Numbered from the stretch's first letter, positions 1 to 9,760 are shown. The stretch is 64,000 nt of DNA from Candidatus Cloacimonadota bacterium (GCA_021736135.1 JAIPGO010000006.1:1-64000); one strand, 5' to 3'. Translations and numbers: made by a program. Notes: a model not told the origin generated them from the letters alone.

Positions 1-359
1 AGTGACATTATAATAGATACTTATAAATGTTCAAACTTGAACTGAAATTGCCAGAAAACAATAATTGTGCATTATTATTGATATTATTCAGCATAAGTTA
101 TTGAAAAGGAGTGCCTGAAAGTGAACAGTCTCTCTGGAGTGAAACCAGAATTATTCAAGTTTAACTTGACAAGGAAATGTTTATCAAAATGATAAGGTCA
201 GTATTTTGATTTTATCATAAATATAACATCAGTACTGCTGTTAACGGTGATGTTTATATACGTAATACTAATGTTTGCAGTATGATAAGTTAAGTTTTTA
301 GAGGCTGGAACATTCATTGCGTTAATAAAAACTAAGAATTTAACTCGGAGGTTATTAAA
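1..359. other. Intergenic leader region, no gene seen
   Basis: I see no coding region or RNA gene here. A TTGACA box lies at 166-171, with GATAAG 19 bases further on, so a weak promoter for the PDZ gene is possible, with a leader of about 160 bases. A short palindrome, GTTCAA-ac-TTGAAC, lies at about 29-42, and a similar TTCAAG...CTTGA arrangement overlaps the TTGACA box. The downstream gene has a clear Shine-Dalgarno sequence (ggaggt) at about 345-352. Confidence 0.4.
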
Positions 360-1712
360 ATGAAAAAGTTAGTAGTTTTGATTGCGGTTTCTGCCTTATT
401 ATTTGGCAGTCTGGTAGCAGATGATTTACAAGATGCTCAGAAAGCGTTTCAGTTCGAACTTCAGGCGATGAAAGATGAAATACGCCTGGAATTTGCGGAC
501 AATGAAGACGTTCAGAAGAAACTGGAAGAAGTAGAGAAGAAACTGGAAGCAAAGGGTGTGATGGATTACACAGTTGACGTGAATTATGATGATGATACAT
601 CCACTATAACCATCAATACCGGTAATACTTCGGTGGAGAAACCATTTATTGGAGTTACCTATTCAGATCTTCTTTTATCTGATGCAGCTCAGATAGACTA
701 CAAATATTTTTACGGGATCCGCCTTGATACAATAGTACCCGGCAGTCCCGCACATTATTTTAGATTACGTACCGGTGACATCCTTATGCAGATCAATGAA
801 AACAAGATCAACCAGCAGAAAGAATTAGGAAAAGTACTTTCCTATTATCGTGTAGGCGACAAAGTTACTCTGACTATCTTCAGAGACGGTAAAGTAATGG
901 AAATACCATTTGTACTGGGAACTCGCGAAAAAGTATTTGACCTGGACGGAAACCTTACTGAGGAATCAAAAAAGGAAGTCTCTACTGAAATATTAATTAA
1001 AAAACAGAAAAAAGATTATGGTGATGGAACCATTGCCTGGATACCCAGCTGGTATATGCCAGATGTAGAAGATATTAATGCAAAAATGCAGGATCTGGGA
1101 TTCGAAGAGGAAACACTCTCAGAAGATGGTTATCTGCTTAATGGTATTGGTTTTAAAGGTAATATTGGCAAAGGCTGGTTCATTGGTGGCCAGTTTTCTC
1201 AACATTTTGAAAGAAACAGCATTCAGCATCTTTGGGAACATTATGACAAATATGGAGTGTTAGTTACAACTCAGGTTGACCGTAAAGTAAAATACTGGTC
1301 TCAATTTGGTGGTCCTACACTAGATAAGCGCTTTGTCTTTGGAAAGTATATTTATAGTGAACTTGGTATGATGATTGCCTGGGGTCAGAATAAACTGACG
1401 GTTGACCAGAAGATAGAAGATCCCACCAATATTGACTTCGAGGATGATATTTCTAATAATATTGATGATTATTATAATTATACCAGTAATCTGGAAATGA
1501 AGAATAATTTCATAATGGTTGAACCAAGAGCCTCAATTGGCTGGCGGATAACTGACTGGTTAAGCTTAAAAGCAGAAGCAGCATACTTATACAGCTATTC
1601 AACAACCGGCTGGAAGGCAACGCGTAATGGCAGCGATGTGAACGTTGACAATGAACCTGACACATCAATGGACGGTCTGCGTATTTCCTTCGGTCCCTGG
1701 TTCGGCTTCTAA
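360..1712 (+). CDS. Secreted PDZ-domain protein with beta-barrel-like C-terminus
   Basis: The 450-residue protein begins with a signal peptide (MKKLVVLIAVSALLFGSLVA) and a charged helical stretch at about residues 23-66 that looks like a coiled coil. A PDZ domain follows at about 94-190, with the carboxylate-binding-loop-like FIGV, a GSPAHYFRLRTGD core and the ILMQINENKI strand. Residues from about 255 to the end alternate polar and aromatic residues in beta-strand fashion and finish GPWFGF with a terminal Phe, as outer-membrane barrel proteins do. The predicted place is therefore the periplasm and outer membrane, but there is no protease domain, so this is not a DegP-type enzyme. The start has a good ribosome site (cggaggtt). 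Function is unknown; a scaffold or sensor at the outer membrane is only an inference. Confidence 0.75.
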   Translation: MKKLVVLIAVSALLFGSLVADDLQDAQKAFQFELQAMKDEIRLEFADNEDVQKKLEEVEKKLEAKGVMDYTVDVNYDDDTSTITINTGNTSVEKPFIGVTYSDLLLSDAAQIDYKYFYGIRLDTIVPGSPAHYFRLRTGDILMQINENKINQQKELGKVLSYYRVGDKVTLTIFRDGKVMEIPFVLGTREKVFDLDGNLTEESKKEVSTEILIKKQKKDYGDGTIAWIPSWYMPDVEDINAKMQDLGFEEETLSEDGYLLNGIGFKGNIGKGWFIGGQFSQHFERNSIQHLWEHYDKYGVLVTTQVDRKVKYWSQFGGPTLDKRFVFGKYIYSELGMMIAWGQNKLTVDQKIEDPTNIDFEDDISNNIDDYYNYTSNLEMKNNFIMVEPRASIGWRITDWLSLKAEAAYLYSYSTTGWKATRNGSDVNVDNEPDTSMDGLRISFGPWFGF

Positions 1713-1757
1713 GATAGCGGACCAAACTGAATAGCTGCTTTCTGTTTCGGGGGGAAA

Positions 1758-2285
1758 ATGTTAAGTGGATTTTTTGAGAAAGCAGTAACTGCAACAATAT
1801 CCCTTGGTATGATGGTATTCTCATCATACCAGGGGAATACTCCTTTATTTATCGATTCAGGAGCAACGCATCGCGGTAACCGAATAACTGTTCAGGCAAC
1901 ACTGGATAATGCTTTTAATGATGATTTCCGGCAAATCCTGCAAGCAGGCCAGGAAGTGGCGATATGTTTTCATCTGGAATTAAGAAGTGCAACAACCACG
2001 GAAATCATTGATTTTGATCATATTGCTAAATTTGATCCTCTTCTGGAAACCTGGACATTGACATGTGAAGAAAGAGACCGTGAATATACTATTGAGTCCT
2101 GGAATGAGTTTACACGGGCGGCCTCTGATTTTAATTACGTAGGCAACCATTATCTGGAGCCACCAATAGAAGTGCATCTGGAGGCAAGTTTGCCTAAAAT
2201 AAATTTAGGGCAGAACAATCGGGAATTTAATCTTATGCTTTTCTGGAATTATCATAAACCTTCCTGTCAAGCAAATCTCAGGTAG
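1758..2285 (+). CDS. DUF4390-like protein upstream of NtrY-type kinase
   Basis: This 175-residue protein has a hydrophobic N-terminus (about residues 5-24), probably a signal or anchor sequence. Then comes a single beta-rich domain: NRITVQATLDNAFNDDF, a GQEVAICFHLELR strand and a tail with PKINLG. The pattern (short polar opening, LxxGxE/P, then hhFhhEL) and its place directly before an NtrY-like kinase resemble DUF4390, whose genes sit before ntrY/ntrX in several proteobacteria. The family call is by eye and tentative. It has a strong ribosome site (ggggggaaa), and its stop is only 2 bases before the kinase ATG, so the two are almost certainly co-translated. A role in sensing or in assembling the kinase at the membrane is inferred from position only. 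Confidence 0.55.
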   Translation: MLSGFFEKAVTATISLGMMVFSSYQGNTPLFIDSGATHRGNRITVQATLDNAFNDDFRQILQAGQEVAICFHLELRSATTTEIIDFDHIAKFDPLLETWTLTCEERDREYTIESWNEFTRAASDFNYVGNHYLEPPIEVHLEASLPKINLGQNNREFNLMLFWNYHKPSCQANLR

Positions 2286-2287
2286 AT

Positions 2288-3427
2288 ATGAGATTCAGAT
2301 TAGGCTTTAAAACTCTGGTTATTCTCACTTATATAGCCCTGTTTACAGCGGGGCTGGTACTTTTATATCAATATCAGGAATCCAGACGACAGAATCTGGA
2401 AGATGAAATATCTTCCCTGCATTTACAGGAGTTTATGAGTAGTCTGGTTTCCAGCCATGAGGAATATACGAAAGATGCCAGGGAACTTCTTCAATCGCTG
2501 AATGAGATCAAGGCAACGATTGAGATTGGAAACCGTCAGACGGCAGTTTATTCAGGTTTTTATCTCGTATTAATGCTCGTTGTATCTCTAACTCTGTTTC
2601 TCTGGGCAATATATTCATTAACGAGTCCTTTAAAAAAGATGAGCCGTGCTGCCCGAGAAATTGGTAAGGGTAATTTTGAGATAAACCTGAAGGAATCGGG
2701 CACCTGGGAACTGCGCGAAGCATTGCATTCTTTTAACCTGATGTCAAAACAGCTTCAGGCTACCCAGAAAAAGCTGCTGGAGGCAGAAAAACTCTCCATC
2801 TGGAAACAGTTTTCACGTATGCTTGCTCATGAGATAAAAAATCCGCTTACTCCTATGCGTTTATCTCTGGAGCGTCTGCATGAAAAAGAAGGCAGTCCTG
2901 ATTTCGAGAGGATATATACTAAATGTATGCGTATTATTAATGAAGAAGTTGATAATCTGCAAAACCTGGCAACTAATTTTTCCCGCTTTGCCAAAGAAGA
3001 ACCGGTATCCCAGAAGAGCTTTATGATCAAGACGAAATTAGCCCAGATATTATATTCATATGAGGATAGAGTAAGAATAAATTATCAGGGTGACGATTTT
3101 GAGATTAAATTTGATGAACTTCATTTTTACCAGATCATTACCAACATAATCCAGAATGCCCTTGATGCTGCCGGAAGCGAAAAGCCGCTTCAGTTAATAC
3201 TTACTAAAAGCAACAACAGTTTATGCATCCGAGATGAAGGCATTGGCATTGAGCCAGAAGACCTGGAAAAAATATTTGAGCCGTATTTTACTAAGAAAAA
3301 GAAAGGCATTGGACTAGGACTGGCACTCGTTAAAAAGCTGGTTACAGTTAATGATGCTGAAATAAGGGTGGAATCTAAGGAAAACAAAGGTACGGATTTC
3401 ATTATAAAATTTGCAGCTGTAAACTGA
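2288..3427 (+). CDS. NtrY-like membrane sensor histidine kinase
   Basis: The 379-residue protein has two membrane helices (about 9-28 and 83-107) around a short periplasmic segment of about 55 residues, then a HAMP domain (about 108-160). The dimerisation/phosphoacceptor helix has the NtrY-type H-box LAHEIKNPLTP, with the phosphorylated His at position 181. The ATP-binding domain shows the N-box (NIIQNALDAA), G1 (DEGIGI), F (FEPYFTKK) and G2 (GIGLGLA) boxes. It should autophosphorylate and pass the phosphate to the response regulator encoded 12 bases downstream. The small periplasmic loop suggests it senses a membrane or protein signal rather than a ligand with a large binding domain. The signal is unknown; pairing with the DUF4390-like protein is inferred from context. 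Confidence 0.9.
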   Translation: MRFRLGFKTLVILTYIALFTAGLVLLYQYQESRRQNLEDEISSLHLQEFMSSLVSSHEEYTKDARELLQSLNEIKATIEIGNRQTAVYSGFYLVLMLVVSLTLFLWAIYSLTSPLKKMSRAAREIGKGNFEINLKESGTWELREALHSFNLMSKQLQATQKKLLEAEKLSIWKQFSRMLAHEIKNPLTPMRLSLERLHEKEGSPDFERIYTKCMRIINEEVDNLQNLATNFSRFAKEEPVSQKSFMIKTKLAQILYSYEDRVRINYQGDDFEIKFDELHFYQIITNIIQNALDAAGSEKPLQLILTKSNNSLCIRDEGIGIEPEDLEKIFEPYFTKKKKGIGLGLALVKKLVTVNDAEIRVESKENKGTDFIIKFAAVN

Positions 3428-3439
3428 TCGGGAGAGCTT

Positions 3440-4777
3440 ATGCGTATTATAGTAATTGATGATGAATATAATATCTGTTCCAGCTTGAAGGATATTCTGG
3501 AAGACGAAGGTTATCAGGTGGAAACCTGTATGGAATCACGAAAAGCTTTGGAAGAGGTTCGCAGATTTCAGCCAGCTATCATACTTCTTGACGTGCGTCT
3601 GGATTATTTTAACGGTATCGATCTACTGGAGCAGTTCAAAAAGGAATTTCCACAGATCCAGGTGATTATGATATCAGGGCACAGCGGCATTAAGGAAGCA
3701 GTGAAAGCAATACAACTGGGTGCTCTTGATTTTCTGGAAAAACCGCTTTCTTTACATAAGGTGCGCATTGCTGTGCAGAATGCTATTAAGCTGGCAAAGA
3801 TGAGCAACAGTTATCACCGCCTGAAAGAACAGGTTGACCGTAAATATGAGATCATCGGCAACAGCATGGCTATTAACCAGATACGTAAACTTATCGATCG
3901 CGTAGCTCCTACGGAAGCCAAGGTACTCATTCGCGGGGAAAGCGGTACCGGTAAAGAACTCATCGCTTATGGTATTCATAACCAGAGCAGCCGCGCCAAT
4001 GGAACTTTTGTAAAATTCAATTCTGCTGCTATTCCCAATGAATTGATCGAATCTGAACTCTTTGGGTATGAAAAGGGCGCTTTCACGGGAGCAAATAAAT
4101 CCAAACCAGGTAAAGTGGAAGAAGCAGACGGCGGTACATTATTCTTTGATGAAATAGGTGATATGACTTTAAATGCCCAGGCAAAGATCCTGCGGCTGAT
4201 CCAGGAAGGTGAATTTGAAAGACTGGGAGATAATAAAACCCGTAAAATAGATATCCGCATCCTTGCTGCCACGCATCAGGATCTGGAAAAAATGGCAGCA
4301 AACGGCTCCTTCCGCGAAGATCTGTATTACCGGCTCAATGTTTTACCCATTACCTCTCCTGCTCTACGTGACAGACCTGAAGATATTCCGCTGCTTCTGG
4401 ATCATTTCGCAGCTCAGATTGCCGAGGAGCAAGGCATTTCACAGAAAACTTTTCAGCCACAGGCAAAAGTGAAATTATCCGGTCAGTCTTTCCCTGGCAA
4501 CGTGCGTCAACTTCGCAATCTGGTGGAAAGGTTATATATCCTCACCGATGGACAGGAAATAACTGTTGCCGACCTGGAACTGGTTCTGCTTGATCAGAAA
4601 GATAAAGATTTCTGGAATGAAACTGTAGATTTTAAAATTAAAAAAAGAGATTTTGAAAAAAAGTATTTGACGAATCAACTGCGTTTGCATGATAATAATT
4701 TATCACAAACGGCAAGAGCACTGAACCTGCAGGTAAGTAATCTTTCCCGTAAACTGAAAGACCTGGAACTGGAATAA
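3440..4777 (+). CDS. NtrC-family sigma-54-dependent response regulator
   Basis: The 445-residue protein has a receiver domain (1-120) with the acidic pair D7-D8, phospho-acceptor D51 and a Lys in SLEKP position (EKPLS). A sigma-54-interacting AAA+ domain follows, with Walker A GESGTGKE at 166-173 and an intact GAFTGA loop at 213-218. The C-terminus (about 405-445) is a Fis-type helix-turn-helix (LSQTARALNLQVSNLSRKLK). The protein should oligomerise on phosphorylation, bind upstream sites and use ATP to open sigma-54 promoters. It is the obvious partner of the kinase just upstream. I found no convincing -24/-12 promoter in the window, so its targets are probably elsewhere or I missed them. sppA follows 19 bases later and may be in the same transcript. 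Confidence 0.92.
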   Translation: MRIIVIDDEYNICSSLKDILEDEGYQVETCMESRKALEEVRRFQPAIILLDVRLDYFNGIDLLEQFKKEFPQIQVIMISGHSGIKEAVKAIQLGALDFLEKPLSLHKVRIAVQNAIKLAKMSNSYHRLKEQVDRKYEIIGNSMAINQIRKLIDRVAPTEAKVLIRGESGTGKELIAYGIHNQSSRANGTFVKFNSAAIPNELIESELFGYEKGAFTGANKSKPGKVEEADGGTLFFDEIGDMTLNAQAKILRLIQEGEFERLGDNKTRKIDIRILAATHQDLEKMAANGSFREDLYYRLNVLPITSPALRDRPEDIPLLLDHFAAQIAEEQGISQKTFQPQAKVKLSGQSFPGNVRQLRNLVERLYILTDGQEITVADLELVLLDQKDKDFWNETVDFKIKKRDFEKKYLTNQLRLHDNNLSQTARALNLQVSNLSRKLKDLELE

Positions 4778-4796
4778 ATTTTTCAAGGGAGTATCT

Positions 4797-6533
4797 ATGA
4801 GAGGTAAATGGTTTGCTTTTGGATGTTTAACGTCCATAATTATCCTGATCGCTACGCTGGTATTAGTATTTCACAGCGCCAGTAATTATATGAATCGCCA
4901 TTCTACAGAAAAGAAGAAACTGGTTTCTGATACCTGGCTTGTTCTAAAACTCGAAAATGAGATCAAGGAGTTCAATGAACTTTCTGATGATTTCTGGGGT
5001 AAGAAACAGAGCTCTGCCCATAACTATATTCAAAAGATCAACCAGGCTGCTCATGATAAAAATATCACCGGCATTATTTTGCAGCCGGAATATTTTTCCT
5101 GCGGTTATGCCACACTGGACGGTATAATGGCTGCTCTGCAGAATTTCCGCGACCAGGGTAAGAGTGTTTTTGCTTATGTTAATTCCACTACTAACCGCGG
5201 TTATTATCTTACTACCGTGGCAAACAGGATTTATCTTAATCCTTCTGCTTCAGCGGGAATTTTACTTACCGGAGTGGGTGGTCATATACTGTATTACGAG
5301 CAGTTGCTAAATAAACTGGGCATCGATATGCAGGTGATCCATGCCGGTAAATATAAAGCTGCCGGCGAGCAGTTCAACCGTTCAGATATGTCACCCGAAT
5401 TCCGTGAAAATCTTTCTTCGCTCTATAGTGATATCTATTCTCAAATGATCTCCACCATTGCTGCCAACCGAAACCTGACAGAAGCAGAAGTGAAAGCTGT
5501 TTATGAAGATCGCAACGACATCTGGCTGAATGGAGAAGCTGCTTTAAAAGCAGGACTGGTCGATGAACTCGTTATCTACAAGAATTTTCTGGAAAGGCTT
5601 AAACCCGGCTTTACAGAGCAGGATGAAGTGACCCGTCTTTCCATTAATAGTTATGAGCTTAATACGTTGCCTATTGCTTTAAATAAAATTGCCGTTCTTT
5701 ACGCGGAAGGCTCGATCATGGCACAAGCAGAACCGGCATTAAACGTGATTACCGCTCAAAAGACCAGTAAACTTCTGCAAAAGATCAAAGATAATCCCAA
5801 GATCAAAGCCGTGGTCATCAGAGTTAACAGCCCTGGTGGCAGCGCTCTGGAATCGGAACTTATTCTTAACGCCGTACGTGATCTGCAACTCACAAAACCA
5901 GTGGTGGTTTCTATGGGCGATGTTGCCGCTTCCGGCGGATATTATATTGCCTGTTCTGCTGATCAGATTTTTGCAGATCCTATGACGATCACCGGCTCTA
6001 TTGGCGTGGTTGCTATGTTCCCTAATCTCACCAGTATGGGAGAAAAGATCGGGGTTAATGCCAATACAGTCAAATTTGGCCGCTATTCCGATTTTCTCAA
6101 TCCCTGGGAAAAACCCGATCCAAATGAATTAGCTGCCATGCAACGCTCTATTATGCAGGTTTATGATGAATTTAAGTCACATGTTGCCAACGGTAGAGAC
6201 CTGACTTTAAATGAGGTAGAAGATATTGCCCAGGGTCGCGTCTGGAGCAGTAAACAGGCTTTGCAGAACGGACTCATCGATGCCGTCGGCTCTCTTGACG
6301 ATGCCGTGAAAAAAGCTGCTGAACTCGCCTCTGTTACTGGTTACCAGGTGGAATACTATCCTGAACCCTCCAGTCTTATGGATTATTTCTTAAAAGAATA
6401 TTTCGATATTGAAATGGCTGCCTCTATAATTTCCGGTAAAGTGGAACAACTGGATATCCTCAACGAACTGCAACGCCTGAAAGCAATTCAGCAGCAGCCT
6501 CGGCAGGCATACTGTCCCGTAGAGTTAAATTAA
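4797..6533 (+). CDS. sppA: Signal peptide peptidase SppA, long (67K) type
   Basis: The 578-residue protein is anchored by one N-terminal helix (about 7-28) and has the two tandem Clp/crotonase-like halves of the long SppA type. The N-terminal half carries the catalytic Lys at 187 in GKYKAAGEQF...DMSP, matching the E. coli K209 context. The C-terminal half carries the nucleophile Ser at 379 in GDVAASGGYY, followed by ADPMTITGSIGV. SppA degrades signal peptides left in the inner membrane after secretion, which suits a genome with so many exported proteins. The start has an aaggga ribosome site 6-7 bases upstream. It closes the run of genes begun by the DUF4390/kinase/regulator set; co-regulation is likely but not shown. 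Confidence 0.93.
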   Translation: MRGKWFAFGCLTSIIILIATLVLVFHSASNYMNRHSTEKKKLVSDTWLVLKLENEIKEFNELSDDFWGKKQSSAHNYIQKINQAAHDKNITGIILQPEYFSCGYATLDGIMAALQNFRDQGKSVFAYVNSTTNRGYYLTTVANRIYLNPSASAGILLTGVGGHILYYEQLLNKLGIDMQVIHAGKYKAAGEQFNRSDMSPEFRENLSSLYSDIYSQMISTIAANRNLTEAEVKAVYEDRNDIWLNGEAALKAGLVDELVIYKNFLERLKPGFTEQDEVTRLSINSYELNTLPIALNKIAVLYAEGSIMAQAEPALNVITAQKTSKLLQKIKDNPKIKAVVIRVNSPGGSALESELILNAVRDLQLTKPVVVSMGDVAASGGYYIACSADQIFADPMTITGSIGVVAMFPNLTSMGEKIGVNANTVKFGRYSDFLNPWEKPDPNELAAMQRSIMQVYDEFKSHVANGRDLTLNEVEDIAQGRVWSSKQALQNGLIDAVGSLDDAVKKAAELASVTGYQVEYYPEPSSLMDYFLKEYFDIEMAASIISGKVEQLDILNELQRLKAIQQQPRQAYCPVELN

Positions 6534-6634
6534 TGAACCGGGAGTAAATTATTAATTAGTAATCATTAATTATTAATCAAATACACGGTACGCTGTTATT
6601 TCGGGGGGAATAGCTGATTCCGAAAGGAGTTTAT

Positions 6635-8944
6635 ATGAGAGTTACAGCTATTTTTCTCATTCTAATGCTGCTTGGCAGCATTCTTAATGCAATGGAAAAT
6701 GAATTTCTGATGCATGAGATCACCGGAGAATATGCGGAAGGAACAGAAATTTCTTCCCTCGATTTTGATGGTGATGGTGATTTTGACCTTTTATCAGCCG
6801 GTACTGATTGCACACTCTGGCTGAATGACGGTAATGGGGATTTTTCCGCCAGCGTTGTTTATGAAAATGGAAATCTCCCGCGTTCCATCCGCGCAGCCAA
6901 TCTGGATAATGATGATGACATTGATATCGTTCTGGCAGAGCTTTACAGTAATCGCGTTGTGATCCTGGAAAACCAGGGCAACTATTATGATCAGATTTTT
7001 CTCACGAACATCGCGTCCCCACACACAATTGACCTGAAAGACCTTGATCAGGACGGTCTGGTGGACATTCTCTGCTGCGAATTCGATTTTACTACTGCTC
7101 CCAGCGCTGTTGTCTGGTGGCAGAACCTCGGCAACATGCAGTTTTCCAGTGCTATTATCATTTCCGAGATGTTCCAGCAATCCACTTACGTTTTTGCAGA
7201 TTATATTAACTCCGATGACTACCTTGACGTAGTCGCCAGCGGCGAACTAAATAGTGACGTAGTCTGGTGGGCAAATGACGGTGCTCAGAATTTTGGTGAC
7301 CCTTTTTTCATTGATGAATTTTTCAACCGTTCACATACTCTTATCGGCAATGATCTAGATCAGGATGACGATATAGACGTTCTTGGCGCTGCCTGTCTGG
7401 GAGGACTGCTCGCCTGGTGGGAAAATAACGGTGAAGGTGATTTTACCAGGCATGATCTCGATACTTTTGGCGGCGCACTCTGGCTGGATGCTGCTGATTT
7501 CGATAATGACGGCGATAAAGACCTTTATGCTGTGGGACAAGGGGCTAGTTACGCTGAAATATATGAAAATACCGGAGAAGAGATTTTTACGGAATACCCT
7601 TTGCCCGGAATTTTCAATGATGGCTATAGTGCGACTGCTAACGATTTCGATAATGACGGGGATATAGACCTGGCTGCTATCGGTCGAAGCTCTCACCAGA
7701 TCTGCTGGTGGGAAAATATGCTTTATGCCATCCAATTCAGTGGTTACCCCCAAACGGGACATTTTCCTCTACTGGTACAATTCAGTGATGATACAAATCT
7801 TCTTGATCCCGTAACAAGCCGGGCCTGGGATTTCGATAGTGATGGTATAATCGATTCTACTGACCAGAATCCGGTGTTTACCTATCCTGAAGCAGGCATT
7901 TTTACTGTCAGTCTCACAGTAACTACAGCTTCAATGGTCAAAACGGTTACTTATGAAGATTATATCCAGATTTTTAATGGAGAAAGCGCTCTCGCCTTTA
8001 CTGGTGACAGCTTTCTGGAATGTCCACCTGCTCCGGCTCTAAATATTACCGGAACGTTCACATTTGAAACCTGGATAAATCCTGAATCTTATGGCTCAGT
8101 AACTAATATAGGCTTGGGCAGAATATTTGATAAAAGCGCATTTTCATTATATCTGCTCGATGCCAGCCCGGTTTATAATGACCACAGTCTTATCTTTGAA
8201 TTTCAGAATGCTTCCGGCACTCTCATCCGCTGTAATACTCCCGAAAATTCAGTGAATATTGGTTACTGGCAGCATATCGCGGTCAGTTATGATGGTTTCA
8301 GCGACGTGCAAATCTATATCGACGGTATGCAAACAACTCTCACGAATTCTGAACCACCCACAGGCAATATAGCAGATAATGCCTACTCTCCCCTATTCAT
8401 GGGCATTTCATACAATCTAAGCTGGGGATTCTGCGGTCTGCTCGATGAACTCAGACTCTGGAATGACGTCCGTACAAGCGTAGAAATTCAGAATAAGATG
8501 TTCTATCATCTCACTGGAAATGAAGCCGGTCTTGCAGCCTGCTGGCAATTAAATGAAGGCAATGGAGAAATCGCACCCGATATAACCTTGAATGGCAATG
8601 ATGCCGCCATCAACAGCGCTACCTGGATCGAAGGCATAGAACTCGTCCCAGCCGCCGGAGAAGAAACATCTATTCCACAAAATGAAAATATCATCTCCTT
8701 CGCGTATCCCAATCCCTTCAATCCCGTCACAACAATCACGTTCCAGCTTCCCGCAACTGCAAAGATCACCCTGAAAATCTACAACCTCAAAGGACAGAAA
8801 GTTACAACGCTGCTCAACGATACTCTTTCAGCAGGAATTCATCACATCACCTGGAACAGCAAAGATACCCCCACAGGCATCTACCTCTACCAGCTAAACA
8901 TCAACGAAAAAACCATAAGCGGGAAATTAAGTTTGATAAAATAG
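6635..8944 (+). CDS. Secreted FG-GAP/PKD/LamG protein with type IX sorting tail
   Basis: This 769-residue protein has a signal peptide (about 1-20), then at least six FG-GAP/VCBS-type calcium-binding blades up to about residue 360, each with a DxDxDGxxD loop (for example DFDGDGDFDLL, DFDNDGDIDLA). A PKD-like domain follows (WDFDSDGIIDSTDQNP, about 388-445), then a LamG/concanavalin-like jelly roll (about 455-665). The end is a FlgD-like type A sorting tail starting AYPNPFNPVTTITF and ending KLSLIK. It should be exported and processed by a type IX system, and may bind glycans or other surfaces through the LamG domain. No catalytic residues are seen. A close paralogue with the same domain order lies at 53.3-55.6 kb on the minus strand. 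The ribosome site is aaaggag. Confidence 0.88.
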   Translation: MRVTAIFLILMLLGSILNAMENEFLMHEITGEYAEGTEISSLDFDGDGDFDLLSAGTDCTLWLNDGNGDFSASVVYENGNLPRSIRAANLDNDDDIDIVLAELYSNRVVILENQGNYYDQIFLTNIASPHTIDLKDLDQDGLVDILCCEFDFTTAPSAVVWWQNLGNMQFSSAIIISEMFQQSTYVFADYINSDDYLDVVASGELNSDVVWWANDGAQNFGDPFFIDEFFNRSHTLIGNDLDQDDDIDVLGAACLGGLLAWWENNGEGDFTRHDLDTFGGALWLDAADFDNDGDKDLYAVGQGASYAEIYENTGEEIFTEYPLPGIFNDGYSATANDFDNDGDIDLAAIGRSSHQICWWENMLYAIQFSGYPQTGHFPLLVQFSDDTNLLDPVTSRAWDFDSDGIIDSTDQNPVFTYPEAGIFTVSLTVTTASMVKTVTYEDYIQIFNGESALAFTGDSFLECPPAPALNITGTFTFETWINPESYGSVTNIGLGRIFDKSAFSLYLLDASPVYNDHSLIFEFQNASGTLIRCNTPENSVNIGYWQHIAVSYDGFSDVQIYIDGMQTTLTNSEPPTGNIADNAYSPLFMGISYNLSWGFCGLLDELRLWNDVRTSVEIQNKMFYHLTGNEAGLAACWQLNEGNGEIAPDITLNGNDAAINSATWIEGIELVPAAGEETSIPQNENIISFAYPNPFNPVTTITFQLPATAKITLKIYNLKGQKVTTLLNDTLSAGIHHITWNSKDTPTGIYLYQLNINEKTISGKLSLIK

Positions 8945-9189
8945 TGAAGAACAGCAAAGAAGAACAAGAAATATGAGCGACATTAAGACACATTATTATA
9001 ACTGAATATAAGTGGAAAATCAAAGCCCTACTGCACAAAATGGGTATAATTCCAATGGAATTTTTGAGTTTCCGTAAGTCCACCATTCCGCTTATTAGAC
9101 GATGGGGATTAATACAAATGCGTGAAAAAAATCATCATTTCAGTTATAACTTACTGTAATGGTTAATGATACTGTTACAATAGAGTACA

Positions 9190-9281
9190 AAAGCACATAT
9201 CAGAGACAGCCACAACATAGCACAATCTAACAGAATAATGTTAGATTGTGCTATGTTGTGTCTGTCTCTGATATGTGCTTT
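9190..9281. repeat. 41-bp near-perfect inverted repeat (hairpin H1)
   Basis: Arms 9190-9230 and 9241-9281 are complementary except for one position (9210 against 9261), around a 10-base loop. It lies about 245 bases after the stop of the FG-GAP gene. It shares the ACAGCCACAACA...CACAAT arm sequence with the hairpin at 40.8 kb. It has no T-tract directly after it, so it is not a standard intrinsic terminator. Confidence 0.9.
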
Positions 9282-9315
9282 ACCTCTTCTATGGCTGTAA
9301 AGGGATATTTTGATA

Positions 9316-9340
9316 GCATTAGCAGGAGCTGATGCACTCC
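9316..9340 (-). repeat. Palindromic GGAGTGCATTAGC-type repeat, diverged copy
   Basis: Read on the minus strand this is GGAGTGCATCAGCTCCTGCT followed by AATGC, two changes from the commonest unit elsewhere in the window (for example 63966-63990). It is itself an imperfect palindrome. Confidence 0.75.
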
Positions 9341-9731
9341 ATAATAAATCGAAAATCAGAAAATGCGAGGAGATGAGTAGATTAAAGATGAAAAATGAAA
9401 GATGAACTTCACTACGTACAGCGTGATCGGTGATCGGTAATCAGTGAAAGTAACTCAAGACAGGAATTATATTTAATGTTTAATAATTTATAATTTACAT
9501 TTTACATTTACTCTGTGTTCTCTGTGGTGAAAATCTTCTCTTTATTCTATTTGTATTAAGTTCTCACTCTCATTTTCTCATCTTCACAGGCTCGCTTCTT
9601 CCCTCTTCAATCCGTGCTATCCGTGTTATCCGCGGTTGGAAGGTTGTTCTTTTTTTTCGTATATTTTTCGCGGCTTTCGCGGTGGTTTTGATATCTTTAT
9701 AATATTTCTCAATTCTGCGGCTGATGCCTCA

Positions 9732-9760
9732 TGCATTAATATGCTTAATGCACTCCAAAA
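9732..9760 (-). repeat. Palindromic repeat abutting a stop codon
   Basis: On the minus strand the unit starts directly after the TAA of the DUF2851 gene (TTTTGGAGTGCATTAAGC, then ATATTAATGCA). It resembles the right end of the 150-bp element at 34712-34861. It could serve as the hairpin at the 3' end of the DUF2851 transcript. Confidence 0.75.

Larger units (their letters stand above)
8945..9760. other. Repeat-rich intergenic region between convergent genes
   Basis: No gene is supported in these 816 bases. The region holds a near-perfect 41-bp inverted repeat (9190-9281), two palindromic GGAGTGCATTAGC-type repeats (9316-9340 and 9732-9760), a run of degenerate GTGATCGGTGATCGG units (about 9420-9450), and a stretch resembling the ATCCGTG...TTATCCGCGGTTG repeat (about 9605-9645) that recurs at 20.1, 20.3 and 27.25 kb. 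Confidence 0.7.
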
